IMG/VR virus record: IMGVR_UViG_3300042988_001384
Coordinates: 1-35,567 of that record
Length of the DNA: 35,567 nt
Source: a virus
Reading direction: 5' to 3' (one strand)
The notes under the pieces are model-generated. The model saw nothing but the letters and a program-made list of their open reading frames with translations. It made no database searches and was not told the DNA's origin. The first letter of the stretch is position 1. The number at the start of each line of letters is the position of its first letter. Positions 18,303 to 26,043 of this stretch are shown one piece after another. The translations under genes and the position numbers were made by a program.

Positions 18303-19712
18303 TTATCCGATGTAGATACCGAGCGCGGCACCCTTCCAGGTGTCCTGAAGCTGGGTCGACATCGCTGCCTCACGTTCCATCAGCTTCTGGTACGTGAGAT
18401 CGTCAAGCAGCTGTCTTAGCTGCGTCCGTTGGTACTCCATTTCAGCCTTAGCGTCCTGGATCAGCTGCGGTCCGTTGAGAGTCACATCACCGTTGGGAAT
18501 CGGGACAGTCGAGAACTTGCTGCGGATCTGGCCCTCGATCTCCTTGGCGAACGCGAGCGCCATCTCCCAGATCCACTGTTTGGAGATCGAGTTCACCAGG
18601 CTGTACTGGATGTTCCCGAACGGGATGTTGCTCAGGTTCGAGACGCCATTGATGGTAGTGTTGGTCAGTGAACCGGAGCCACTGGTCGCCAGTGGATTCG
18701 GGTCAATGGTATAGGTGAACCAGAGCGGGTAGACAGCCTGTGGAACCGGATACAGGCGAATGCAGTTGTTGTGGATGTCGAACGAGTAGTTCGAGCGGCG
18801 GACGTTGTTTGACGTCTTGAACTGCATGCCACGTAGCACGTCTTCCCAGATCGGCAGGAGGTAGAACAGCGTCTCAGGAGTGAATGACTCGAAGCGGAAC
18901 TGCGAGTTCAGATAGTTCAGACCGGATGTCGTTCCGAAGAAACGGTAGGCGGACATCGGCGACTTGTGATAGACCTCGCGGATACGGATGTGACCGGTGC
19001 CATCCCACATGCCAGAAGCCGAGAGCATCGCCGGGATGTCGTAGGTCTGCTGCCCAACCGCCAGCATGATCGAGCCGCTATAGAGCGGAGCCATCGAGTT
19101 GACGCCCGCCTCAGTCGCGTAGGCGTCAGAGAGGTTATAGGCCAGGGTCAAGGTACGGTTGATGTAGATGTTCTGCGAGCCCTCGAGCGTCCCTGTGGGC
19201 GAGCCGAGGAAGCTGCCCAGGACCGACTTCGCCTGGTAACTGTTCACCAGCGCGGAGTACTCAAGGCAGGCCTCCTCAAAGGCGGCGTAGATCTGGGTCG
19301 AGCTCATGTGCACCTGCATGACAGGCTCACCTAGCTTCTTGCGGATGAAGTCAGCGACCTTATCCGCGTCCCGCTGGAACTGCACATCGTTATCGAACGC
19401 GCCGAACGGCGTAGAACCCGGGACGAAGTACGGCGTCGGGTGCGTCATGAAAGGATCGGAAGGCCGACCCATCTTCCCAGTGTAATCGACGTCAATGATG
19501 TGGTACCATGTGTTATACGGGCGGAACAGCTCGTCGTCCATATACGTGAACATCGACGACGTGGCGTTCCAGTACGTCCCGGTCATCGTGGCCGAGATCT
19601 GCGCCACAACAGTCCACGGACCGTTTGTCGAGGGACCACCCTCGATGATGTAGCTGCCGCTGGGCGTTACAGTCGGATCAGGACTGGGCTGGAATGCGAT
19701 GATGTTTGCCAC
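18303..19712 (-). CDS. Head-tail connector/neck-like structural protein, 469 aa
   Basis: The start is GTG at 19712, immediately downstream of the previous stop and behind GGGGGAAAG. Residues 1-105 are a beta-rich N-terminal domain (SYIIEGGPSTNGPW onwards). Residues about 112-160 contain DADKVADFIRKKLGEP followed by STQIYAAFEEACLEYS; this 'LGEP...T-x-Q-hydrophobic...EACLEYS' helical pattern is typical of phage neck/connector subunits. The remainder is mixed, ending in a long helical tail with TQLRQLLDDLTYQ. Neighbours are head proteins upstream and neck/tail proteins downstream, which supports a connector. T4 gp13 (309 aa) is shorter, so if related this is an enlarged version. Confidence is moderate. 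Confidence 0.55.
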   Translation of the reverse strand: MANIIAFQPSPDPTVTPSGSYIIEGGPSTNGPWTVVAQISATMTGTYWNATSSMFTYMDDELFRPYNTWYHIIDVDYTGKMGRPSDPFMTHPTPYFVPGSTPFGAFDNDVQFQRDADKVADFIRKKLGEPVMQVHMSSTQIYAAFEEACLEYSALVNSYQAKSVLGSFLGSPTGTLEGSQNIYINRTLTLAYNLSDAYATEAGVNSMAPLYSGSIMLAVGQQTYDIPAMLSASGMWDGTGHIRIREVYHKSPMSAYRFFGTTSGLNYLNSQFRFESFTPETLFYLLPIWEDVLRGMQFKTSNNVRRSNYSFDIHNNCIRLYPVPQAVYPLWFTYTIDPNPLATSGSGSLTNTTINGVSNLSNIPFGNIQYSLVNSISKQWIWEMALAFAKEIEGQIRSKFSTVPIPNGDVTLNGPQLIQDAKAEMEYQRTQLRQLLDDLTYQKLMEREAAMSTQLQDTWKGAALGIYIG

Positions 19713-20483
19713 TTACTTTCCCCCGCGTTTCAACCATTTTGCAAATAGCTTCTCTTCAAGGTTCTCCATCGCCTCATCGATTCTGCGACTCTCGTTTCTG
19801 TAGTAGTTTGGATCCTCTTTGCGGTGATCCTTGGCGATAGTCTTGGCAAGTATGTGCGAGCTCTTGGCATCTATCCCGAGCTTCTTGATCGACTTACCAT
19901 GCTCATCATACTCGATGTCAGCACCCTTGTCCTCAGCCACCCGCTCCTGCGTCTCGAAGCTATCATGATCTCGCTTCCAATCGTAGGCCTCAGCGGCGTA
20001 CTGTGGTTGGTCAAACGAGTCCATCTCTTGGCTCTGCGCTCTCCCTCCGTTCACTGACGGTCCCTCCCCCGGCCTGCGCCTGGTTACTCCTTGGTTCTGA
20101 ATCTCAAATCCCTGCGCGGCCTTCGCAGTGGGTTCAGACCCCCTACCTGAGAGTCCTTCCTGGACCATCTTCAACCGCGTGATATCTGGCTGCAGAGCTG
20201 ATACATCCTGCTGTGTGCCGATTGTCCTGATGGCTAGCAACATCGCCTGTGCCTGCAGTGGGTCGACAGAGATCGACCCGTAGTGACCAGGGTTGCTACC
20301 TCCAGTTTGCTTTGACTGGTCGAGGCGTGACCTCGCAATCGCGACCTGAGCCTCAGCCTCTTCAACCTCACCTGGCAGTCCATCAGACTGTCCTGCGAAA
20401 CTCAAGAACTCATCCATCACCTTCTGGAGTGTCCCAGGGTTTTGGAGCTCGATCTTTGTCTCCTCATCAATCCGCTGGGCCAT
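19713..20483 (-). CDS. Uncharacterised structural-cluster protein, 256 aa
   Basis: I do not recognise a family. The ATG at 20483 is preceded by AGGGAGA. The protein is charged and probably helical at both ends: residues 1-65 include EVEEAEAQVAIARSRLDQ, and the C-terminus includes RRIDEAMENLEEKLFAKWLK. The middle (about 110-170) is polar and low in hydrophobics (RRRPGEGPSVNGGRAQSQEM), probably disordered. It is sandwiched between the candidate internal head proteins and the connector-like gene. It could be an internal head, neck or assembly factor; nothing in the sequence settles which. Confidence 0.65.
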   Translation of the reverse strand: MAQRIDEETKIELQNPGTLQKVMDEFLSFAGQSDGLPGEVEEAEAQVAIARSRLDQSKQTGGSNPGHYGSISVDPLQAQAMLLAIRTIGTQQDVSALQPDITRLKMVQEGLSGRGSEPTAKAAQGFEIQNQGVTRRRPGEGPSVNGGRAQSQEMDSFDQPQYAAEAYDWKRDHDSFETQERVAEDKGADIEYDEHGKSIKKLGIDAKSSHILAKTIAKDHRKEDPNYYRNESRRIDEAMENLEEKLFAKWLKRGGK

Positions 20484-20492
20484 CTTATCTCC

Positions 20493-21335
20493 CTACTTCG
20501 TCCTGACCATCTTGCCCGAGCTGTGGTCCCAATCGAACTCAGCCTCGTGCTCGCGAGGCTTCACCCTTTCAGGCTTTCTCTCTGGCGTGTCGCCACCCTG
20601 TGACCGGTGGTACGCGGCCCACTCTGAACCGGCGTCGGACCGCTTCTGCCTCATCTTAACTTCCTTCTTACTACTTCTCGTAGATTCGTGATCGGCGAAA
20701 CGCACGTTGATGTTATGCTCAGGTCCGGGCTCGCCCGTCTGCTTCTCGTGCCCGCCAAAGCCAAATTCCTCTTCCTCACCGAAGCCATCGGAGGTGCCGT
20801 TATCATGCCACAGCTTATCCTCAGGATCGACGCTGGGCTCGGGGACCTCACCGAACTCGTGTCCTATCGTAGGAGCGCCGAACCCAACCTCTGGATCTGC
20901 GGGGCCGCCGTGGAACTCATCGCGAGATGATGTCGGATCCTCAAGCTTCTTAGGGGCAGGACCATCTTCCTCACCACCAAATCCCTCCTCATCTTCATCG
21001 TCTCCGAAACCCTCTTCATCCTCCTCGACCTCAACTTCTTCCTCGTTCTCTTCCACTGACTCGTTGAAGTACTTCGCGAACGGCGAGTTTTGCATGTCAG
21101 AGTCAAACCGATTCAAGAACGTGTCCATGTCAGTGTACTGCTCGAACGCCTCTTTGGCAGCAGCAAGAAACTCGGGCGAGGCCATCGTCTCTGGTGGGAT
21201 GTTGTAATGACCGTCGTCGATCATTCGATACATCCGCGCGAACCACTCGTTCCAGTCTCTCTCTTCAGCGTCGCGGTCCAAGCCAGGCTCAATATCATCG
21301 AACGCTTCGCTTATGAACATGTCCTTGAGCTTCAT
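20493..21335 (-). CDS. Acidic candidate internal head protein with T4-like capsid-targeting N-terminus, 280 aa
   Basis: I choose the ATG at 21335 because AAGGAG lies five bases upstream; the in-frame GTG at 21341 touches the Shine-Dalgarno and is less plausible. The resulting N-terminus MKLKDMFISE-A parallels the T4 internal-protein capsid-targeting peptide MKTYQEFIAE-A, including a possible gp21-type (I/L)-x-E cut after residue 10. Residues about 90-150 are extremely acidic (runs of E and D) with repeated GFG motifs. The C-terminal ~70 residues switch to basic (SSKKEVKMRQKR, KPERVKPREHE). No enzymatic motif was seen. An acidic head-core or packaged protein, processed by the prohead protease, is the inferred role. 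Confidence 0.7.
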   Translation of the reverse strand: MKLKDMFISEAFDDIEPGLDRDAEERDWNEWFARMYRMIDDGHYNIPPETMASPEFLAAAKEAFEQYTDMDTFLNRFDSDMQNSPFAKYFNESVEENEEEVEVEEDEEGFGDDEDEEGFGGEEDGPAPKKLEDPTSSRDEFHGGPADPEVGFGAPTIGHEFGEVPEPSVDPEDKLWHDNGTSDGFGEEEEFGFGGHEKQTGEPGPEHNINVRFADHESTRSSKKEVKMRQKRSDAGSEWAAYHRSQGGDTPERKPERVKPREHEAEFDWDHSSGKMVRTK

Positions 21336-21344
21336 ACTCACTCC

Positions 21345-22283
21345 TTAAAAGTCTATCGCAGATGGGTCGTCATACTTCGGTCCTGGATCGTCAGGATCAT
21401 TCTCGTCATCATCCTTGCCACCCATATCCTGCCAGCCGCGGTTATCACCCACGTACATCATAGTCCTTCCATCTGGGAACTTTGCCGAGAAGAAATCGCT
21501 GCGATCCATGTCGGGATCCTTTGAGGACGGCGTGCCCACTCTCGCCTTAAAGATAGCCTGAGCGAGCTGCGTGCTGTCTATGACGCTGCTGTCCAGCTCC
21601 TTAGCTACCTTTGGGTGACGCTGCTTGAACTCATCCCAGTCCATCGACTCGGCCGACTGCGCCCAACGTGGGTCCCTAGGAGGGGGAGCACCAAACCCCG
21701 GATCATCTTCCATCGAGTCGAAACCGAAACCAACATCCGGAAGCTCACTGGTTCCCGCCGGGTCCAGCGTCGTCTCTGGGTCTGGATCGACTGGGCTCGG
21801 CTTCACCGGCACTTCATCTGGGTGCAGCTCGTTCGACTGAAGCTCGATATCCGGTGGAAGCTCGTCTGGGAACGTGGGATCTGACTTTGGGTCAAACTCC
21901 TCTTCGTCCTTTCCCGGCCACCATGCCTCGGGTGACTCTGTCAGATCGATGTGTAGGTTGCCACCACAGCTCGAGAACTTACGCACGTCGACAGGCTGGT
22001 CAGGGTCAGACCAGATCGACGCGCCTTTATCGACAGGTTTGGTCGGGTCCTGGTGCTCGCCCAACGCGCTCTGCTGTGCCGCCTGGGTATCCTGCCAGCC
22101 ATGCTTCCTGATCATGATCTGCGCTGCAGCGTGCGGCGCGACACCCGCATGCTCTAGCGAATCAAGGTGCCGCTCAGCAAAGACTGGGTCACCGTTGCCT
22201 GGAACCGCGTACGCGTGCACCTGCGCTGCGTACGTCTGTGAGTTCTCCTCATGGAGGAAGAACTCCTTGAGAGAGATCGTCAC
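21345..22283 (-). CDS. Acidic candidate internal head protein, 312 aa
   Basis: The start is GTG at 22283 with AAGGAG 9 bases upstream. The N-terminus MTISLKEFFLHE-E resembles those of the two neighbouring genes and T4 capsid-targeting peptides, though the residue after the possible cut is E rather than A or G. Residues about 25-90 contain HAYAVPGNGDPVFAERHL and an AAAQIMIRKHGW helix. The middle (about 115-205) is acidic and Pro-rich with GFGF and GFG motifs. The C-terminus ends in DDDENDPDDPGPKYDDP. No family was recognised. It sits downstream of the capsid gene together with two similar proteins, suggesting a set of co-packaged or core proteins. Confidence 0.65.
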   Translation of the reverse strand: MTISLKEFFLHEENSQTYAAQVHAYAVPGNGDPVFAERHLDSLEHAGVAPHAAAQIMIRKHGWQDTQAAQQSALGEHQDPTKPVDKGASIWSDPDQPVDVRKFSSCGGNLHIDLTESPEAWWPGKDEEEFDPKSDPTFPDELPPDIELQSNELHPDEVPVKPSPVDPDPETTLDPAGTSELPDVGFGFDSMEDDPGFGAPPPRDPRWAQSAESMDWDEFKQRHPKVAKELDSSVIDSTQLAQAIFKARVGTPSSKDPDMDRSDFFSAKFPDGRTMMYVGDNRGWQDMGGKDDDENDPDDPGPKYDDPSAIDF

Positions 22284-22295
22284 GGAGGGTGCTCC

Positions 22296-22718
22296 TTAGT
22301 ACGGATTGGCGTGCTTCTTCAGCTTCTCGATGTCTGCGACGAAGCCGTGAAGAGCGTCTTGGAAGTCAGCCGACACCTTGACGATGTCAGACTCGTACTT
22401 GTTCCGGTCCTCAGGATCAGACAGCCCCTGGTACGTCTGGTACGCCAGGTTATCGAGGGCGCTCGCGAACATCTGGACGGCGCCTGGGTCAATGGTCAGT
22501 TGACCGTTGTCCTCGTCGTTGTGGCGGTCACAGAACCTCTGGCCTGCGTCCTGGAAGAAACTGAAGCTTCCCTCGGAGACAGGGCGGACGTCCTGAGAAG
22601 TCTGCGGTCCCCCACCCGGAGCGGGCGGAGCATCTGGAACCGGAGCCGCAGCTGGTTCCTTGAACGTTCCGTCCAGCGGGCCTTCAATCAACGGGTTAAA
22701 AAATTCTTTGAGATCCAT
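22296..22718 (-). CDS. Candidate internal head protein with capsid-targeting-like N-terminus, 140 aa
   Basis: First gene after the capsid terminator; GAGAGGAC precedes the ATG at 22718. The N-terminus MDLKEFFNPLIE-G has a possible gp21-type cut (L-I-E then G) after residue 12. A Pro/Ala/Gly-rich linker (AAAPVPDAPPAPGGG) covers about residues 23-38. The remaining ~85 residues look helical (VQMFASALDNLAYQTYQG, DFQDALHGFVADIEKLKK). Function unknown; the layout of a targeting peptide, a flexible linker and a helical domain would suit a small packaged protein. Confidence 0.65.
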   Translation of the reverse strand: MDLKEFFNPLIEGPLDGTFKEPAAAPVPDAPPAPGGGPQTSQDVRPVSEGSFSFFQDAGQRFCDRHNDEDNGQLTIDPGAVQMFASALDNLAYQTYQGLSDPEDRNKYESDIVKVSADFQDALHGFVADIEKLKKHANPY

Positions 22719-22724
22719 CTGTTT

Positions 22725-22784
22725 GTCCTCTCACGTGGGAGTCCTACACTCAGTAAATAGCTAACTTCTATAGGAAAGGCCCAG
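22725..22784 (-). promoter_or_regulatory. Likely promoter/leader region after the capsid terminator
   Basis: The 66 bases between the terminator and the next ATG should contain a promoter if the terminator is efficient. CTATAGAAGTTAGCTATTTA is the AT-rich core on the minus strand. I cannot match it to a known sigma or T4 late consensus, so the call rests on position. Confidence 0.3.
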
Positions 22785-22824
22785 AGCAGAAAAAAGAAAG
22801 GCTCCGGGGGTTAGCCGGAGCCTT
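22785..22824 (-). terminator. Intrinsic terminator downstream of the major capsid gene
   Basis: AAGGCTCCGG (22798-22807) pairs with CCGGAGCCTT (22815-22824) around a 7-base loop. Read on the minus strand the stem is followed by UUUCUUUUUUCU, a strong U-run. It lies 26 bases past the capsid stop and probably ends or attenuates the most highly expressed transcript. Confidence 0.85.
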
Positions 22825-22849
22825 CCTGATCTATCTGAGCGGGGTCAGA

Positions 22850-24634
22850 TTAGATGACGTTCATGTTCATGACCGTCACGGTACCGTAGAAGTCGCCACG
22901 GACGAGCTTCTTGGCGTACCGGGTCATGACGCCCTTACGAGGAGTGAAGTCCTCAGGAGCGTAGATCGTCGGGGTGACGATCAGGGGCACGTACGGGGCG
23001 TACACGTACCCGGTCTCAAGGAAGCTGCCACCCTTGTAGCCGACCAGGATCTTGTTACGCGGGAAGTACGGGTCCTTGTAGACCGTGAAGCGGTTGTTCA
23101 GGGTGCCGACCTTCTCGGTACCAACCGTGAACATGGTCTCCTTCGGGTCCATCGAGAGGACCGGCTTGTAGAGCACCGAGGCCTCGAAGATGGTGGCAAC
23201 GTCCGGGCTCGTGACCAGGAAGTTAGCCGCACCGCGGAGAGTCTTGCGGTGGATGTTGTTGGCCACGTCGATGACGGTCTCGACCAGAGTCTCATACCAC
23301 TCACGGACGGTACCGGTGAAGGACGCGGTGTACGCAGCACCCGTGTTCTTGACAACGAAGTTGCCAGGAACGCGCGACCAGTAGAAGTTCGCGCCGGTGG
23401 CATTGTAGAGAAGGTCCGCAAGAATCTCGCGGTCGATCTCAAGGGCAATGGCCTCGGAGAGAACCTGGGTCAGTTCAACCTCAGCGTCCAGGTTCTGGTA
23501 TGCAGCCAGGTCCTGGGCCAGCTCAGGCGTCCAACGAGCCTTGAGCTTACGGGGGTTGGCGGTCACAGGGACCGACTTGATGGTGAAGTCCAGCTCCGGG
23601 ATCGGCGGAGTCGGGATGACACCCATGTCCGACTCGTACGGGTCGGTGACCAGCGTGCCAGCGGCGTTGCCGTAGGCATCGGTCTTGGCAGCGAGGTTAG
23701 CGCCGACGATGAAGCTGAGCTTCAGCGAGGCAGTAACGCTGGCCATGGCCGGCGAGTTCGTCGCGCCCGAGGGCGAGTACACCACGAAGGAGAGGCCAGT
23801 GCCGCTCTTCTTGGTGAAGCGACGGTAGATCGTCCAGTCGAAAGCCTGAACGGGGACGCCGTTCGAGCCAGACAGGCCGTTCGTGCCGATGCCGGTCGGA
23901 GTCTGCGGGTACGACAGAGAGGCCGTAGAGACCGGCACCCACTGCTTGATCGCGTTGGTGTCGAACAGGGCGTTAGCCATGTCCGCGTACGCCGGAGCGC
24001 CGCTAGCAGCGAAGACGCTCGGGATCGTGACCACCCACCAGCCAGCACCAACCGCGCCAGTCAGGCCAGCGGCGACGATGTCCGGGTCCCAACCCACATC
24101 GGAGGCCGATGCGGAGACGGCGGTGATAGCAGCCGTGGAACCGGTGGTGATACGCTCGATCTGCGAGAAGCTCGAACCGAGGTTGTAGAAGCCGCCGTAG
24201 CCCTGGGCGTCACCCGTGACATCCGGAGAAGCCTTGCCGAACAGCGAGCCGCCAGTGGCGAAGTCCGTCGCCTGGTCAAGCTGGTTGCCAGCCTTGCCCG
24301 AGTCGAAACGGTAGTCCAGGTAGAAGAGCAGGCCTGACGGCAGGCTCATGGGCTGGACGGAGACCAGCTCGTTGGCGATGAGGCCAGCGAACACGCGGCG
24401 GACGATGGGGAACGCCACGTTCTGGAAGCCGGTGATGTCCGAGACCGTCGAGGCCTCGTTGAGCAGCGCAGCCGCCTGGTTCTCAAGGAGGCGAGCCATG
24501 TTCGACTTCTTCTGGCCCTCAAGACCCTCGAGTAGGTGGGTACGCTCCCACTTGGTAACGAGGCGCTTGGCCTCCTTACGCTGATCGAGAGTATTGATAC
24601 CCTCGGTCATTTCCTTCAGAAATTCTGCTGACAT
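22850..24634 (-). CDS. Major capsid protein, T4 gp23-like, 594 aa
   Basis: AAGGAGA lies about 10 bases upstream of the ATG. The first 60 residues look like a gp23 propeptide: charged, helical (KWERTHLLEGLEG, ARLLENQAAALLNE) and ending at a gp21-type site, LNE-A, after residue 60; T4 gp23 loses 65 residues in the same way. The next region, FPIVRRVFAGLIANELVSVQPMSLPSGLLFYLDYRF (given here as its key residues FPIVRR and QPMSLPSG), matches the gp23 junction where the mature HK97-fold core starts. The C-terminus carries GVMTRYAKKLVRGDFYG, also typical of T4-type capsids. The gene follows a scaffold gene and precedes a terminator, as expected for the most abundant head protein. No separate gp24-like vertex gene was seen. 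Confidence 0.95.
   Translation of the reverse strand: MSAEFLKEMTEGINTLDQRKEAKRLVTKWERTHLLEGLEGQKKSNMARLLENQAAALLNEASTVSDITGFQNVAFPIVRRVFAGLIANELVSVQPMSLPSGLLFYLDYRFDSGKAGNQLDQATDFATGGSLFGKASPDVTGDAQGYGGFYNLGSSFSQIERITTGSTAAITAVSASASDVGWDPDIVAAGLTGAVGAGWWVVTIPSVFAASGAPAYADMANALFDTNAIKQWVPVSTASLSYPQTPTGIGTNGLSGSNGVPVQAFDWTIYRRFTKKSGTGLSFVVYSPSGATNSPAMASVTASLKLSFIVGANLAAKTDAYGNAAGTLVTDPYESDMGVIPTPPIPELDFTIKSVPVTANPRKLKARWTPELAQDLAAYQNLDAEVELTQVLSEAIALEIDREILADLLYNATGANFYWSRVPGNFVVKNTGAAYTASFTGTVREWYETLVETVIDVANNIHRKTLRGAANFLVTSPDVATIFEASVLYKPVLSMDPKETMFTVGTEKVGTLNNRFTVYKDPYFPRNKILVGYKGGSFLETGYVYAPYVPLIVTPTIYAPEDFTPRKGVMTRYAKKLVRGDFYGTVTVMNMNVI
24452..24457 (-). other. Predicted prohead-protease cleavage site in the capsid precursor
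   Basis: Codons for E60 and A61 of the capsid protein, in the context LLNE-A. This fits the (L/I)-x-E/(A,G,S) pattern cut by T4 gp21 and lies close to the T4 propeptide length. An alternative LLE-G site is at residues 36/37. Confidence 0.6.
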
Positions 24635-24666
24635 TGTTTTAATGTCTCCTTGGTCTGTGGTTTGGT

Positions 24667-25722
24667 TTACTTCACGAGGCCAGCCAGCTGCTTGATGCGG
24701 CTGAACTTGTCCTCGCCGTTGGCCCGGTCCACAGACTCACTGAGGACACTCTGCTTGGGCGTGCCGGTTGTACGGGCCGTCTGGGCGTTAGCCTTAGGCG
24801 GACGAGCGTTGCGCGACTCGTTGATCGCTGCGGAGGTCTGGATCGAGCCGACGATCGTCTCGAACACCATCTTGACCTCGCTGATCGTGCGAGCCTTGTC
24901 GATGCTCTCCATGACGAAGGTCTTCTGCTCCTTCGTGAGGCGGGCACCGCTGTTGAGAATCTTGTTGACGTGGAGGACCTTGGCGTTGAAGAGGTTGACC
25001 TCGTGCAGCTTCTTGCCGAGGGTCTCGATCATGGCCATCGCCTTCCGGTTGGTCTCACGGAGGCTCTTGTTCTCAGCCAGGCCCTTCTGAACCATGGACT
25101 GAAGCTCCTTCATCTCGGGGATCCACTTCTGCTTGTGAGGCGGCTCCTCCTCTTCGAAGTGCTTGGTCTTCGGCTTGTCCTGGATGCCCATCTCCTTGTG
25201 GGCCTGCTCGATCTCGCCGCCACCGACGATGTCCGAGAAACCCTTCTTCACGGAAACTTCAGTCTGGAGGGCAGCCTCGTAGACCTTGCGGAGTTCTGCC
25301 TCGCTGATCTCGATCTCTTCGTTCACCTTGGAGCTCTTGGCCGAGCTAGCAGCCTCCTTCATGGTGGAGCTCTTCTTCGAGCCCTTAGTGGAGCTCTTCT
25401 TCTCATTCACGTCCATTGTGTTTTCCTCGATCCCCTCAGCAGGGAAGAATTCCTGAAGGGCGTCCTCCAGGGTTAGGTCCTCATTCTGGTAATCGATCTT
25501 CTGCTCACGACCGCTGTCGTCATCACCCTTCTTCTTAATTGAAGGATCAACAGCGTCCTTTGAGCCACGTTCGTTTACCCGACTGAGTTTTTCGTCTAGA
25601 AGTTTCCGGACTGCCGGTGCAAGGCTTTCTACAAGCTCGTTCTTTGCCCGCTCCACTGCCGCTTCCTTAAGCGACTTGGCGTCCTGGAGGGCCTCCTTCA
25701 CTAAATCTCTGCCTTCTTTCAT
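24667..25722 (-). CDS. Prohead scaffold/core protein, T4 gp22-like, 351 aa
   Basis: Scaffold proteins fill and shape the prohead and are then cleaved. I use the ATG at 25722 because GAGAGGA lies about 7 bases upstream; an in-frame TTG at 25737 is less likely. The protein is highly charged and helical with few hydrophobic positions. Residues about 100-140 are Ser/Lys-rich. The C-terminal third has LFNAKVLHVNKILNSGARL, then TKEQKTFVMESIDKARTISEVKMVFE, a signature I associate with gp22-like scaffolds of large myoviruses. Several possible protease sites are visible (SLKE-A, LVE-S, ISE-A), consistent with degradation by the gp21-like protease. Its place directly upstream of the capsid gene supports the call. 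Confidence 0.85.
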   Translation of the reverse strand: MKEGRDLVKEALQDAKSLKEAAVERAKNELVESLAPAVRKLLDEKLSRVNERGSKDAVDPSIKKKGDDDSGREQKIDYQNEDLTLEDALQEFFPAEGIEENTMDVNEKKSSTKGSKKSSTMKEAASSAKSSKVNEEIEISEAELRKVYEAALQTEVSVKKGFSDIVGGGEIEQAHKEMGIQDKPKTKHFEEEEPPHKQKWIPEMKELQSMVQKGLAENKSLRETNRKAMAMIETLGKKLHEVNLFNAKVLHVNKILNSGARLTKEQKTFVMESIDKARTISEVKMVFETIVGSIQTSAAINESRNARPPKANAQTARTTGTPKQSVLSESVDRANGEDKFSRIKQLAGLVK

Positions 25723-25737
25723 GGTAGGTCCTCTCAA

Positions 25738-25804
25738 ATAGGGACAGATGCTACGTTAACTGGCGTAGACAATGTATTTTCAGCCAGAAAGGCCAAAAAT
25801 TTTC
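25738..25804 (-). promoter_or_regulatory. Leader between bS21 and scaffold genes with two small inverted repeats
   Basis: CTACG-8 bases-CGTAG (25751-25768) and a weaker stem centred on GCC-5 bases-GGC flanked by U- and A-runs (about 25777-25799) lie in this gap. Neither ends in a U-run on the minus strand, so they are not clear terminators. They might shape a promoter, processing site or translational control of the scaffold-capsid transcript. Confidence 0.3.
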
Positions 25805-26011
25805 TTAGTCCAACCCCTCAACACGTCTTAAAAAACGTGCCTGCGCCTGTTTACGACGACGCCGGACCGACGGTTTCTCGTAAGCCCGGCGCTGATAAAC
25901 TTCCTGTAAGATACCGTCGTTACGGACCTTTTTCATGAACCGCTTTATATACCGATCCGGTTCCTCATTCGGTCTTGGTCTGACTTCGATACCCTTAAAT
26001 CTGTTGTCCAT
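25805..26011 (-). CDS. rpsU: Phage-encoded 30S ribosomal protein bS21, 68 aa
   Basis: The length (68 aa) and sequence match bS21 (71 aa in E. coli). An N-terminal beta segment (GIEVRPRPNEEPDRY) leads to a helix, IKRFMKKVRNDGILQEV. The hallmark segment RRAYEKPSVRRRRKQAQA corresponds to E. coli RREFYEKPTTERKRAKASA, and the C-terminus is Arg-rich. In bacteria bS21 sits on the 30S platform near the 3' end of 16S rRNA and helps mRNA binding at initiation. Phage copies are known from other phages and are thought to replace or compete with the host protein; which applies here is inference. It is placed inside the head cluster, between a Lys-rich protein and the scaffold, with only a weak GTGAG Shine-Dalgarno. 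Confidence 0.93.
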   Translation of the reverse strand: MDNRFKGIEVRPRPNEEPDRYIKRFMKKVRNDGILQEVYQRRAYEKPSVRRRRKQAQARFLRRVEGLD

Positions 26012-26043
26012 TTACTACTCACTTTCTGTCAGCGAAGATTGGT

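Noticed and set aside
23249-24337. 362-codon open frame on the plus strand
   Set aside because: Antisense to the major capsid gene, with Arg/Gly/Asp-rich nonsense composition; a codon-bias shadow.
25723-25737. TTG start for the scaffold gene
   Set aside because: The ATG 15 bases downstream has a well-spaced GAGAGGA, which the TTG lacks.
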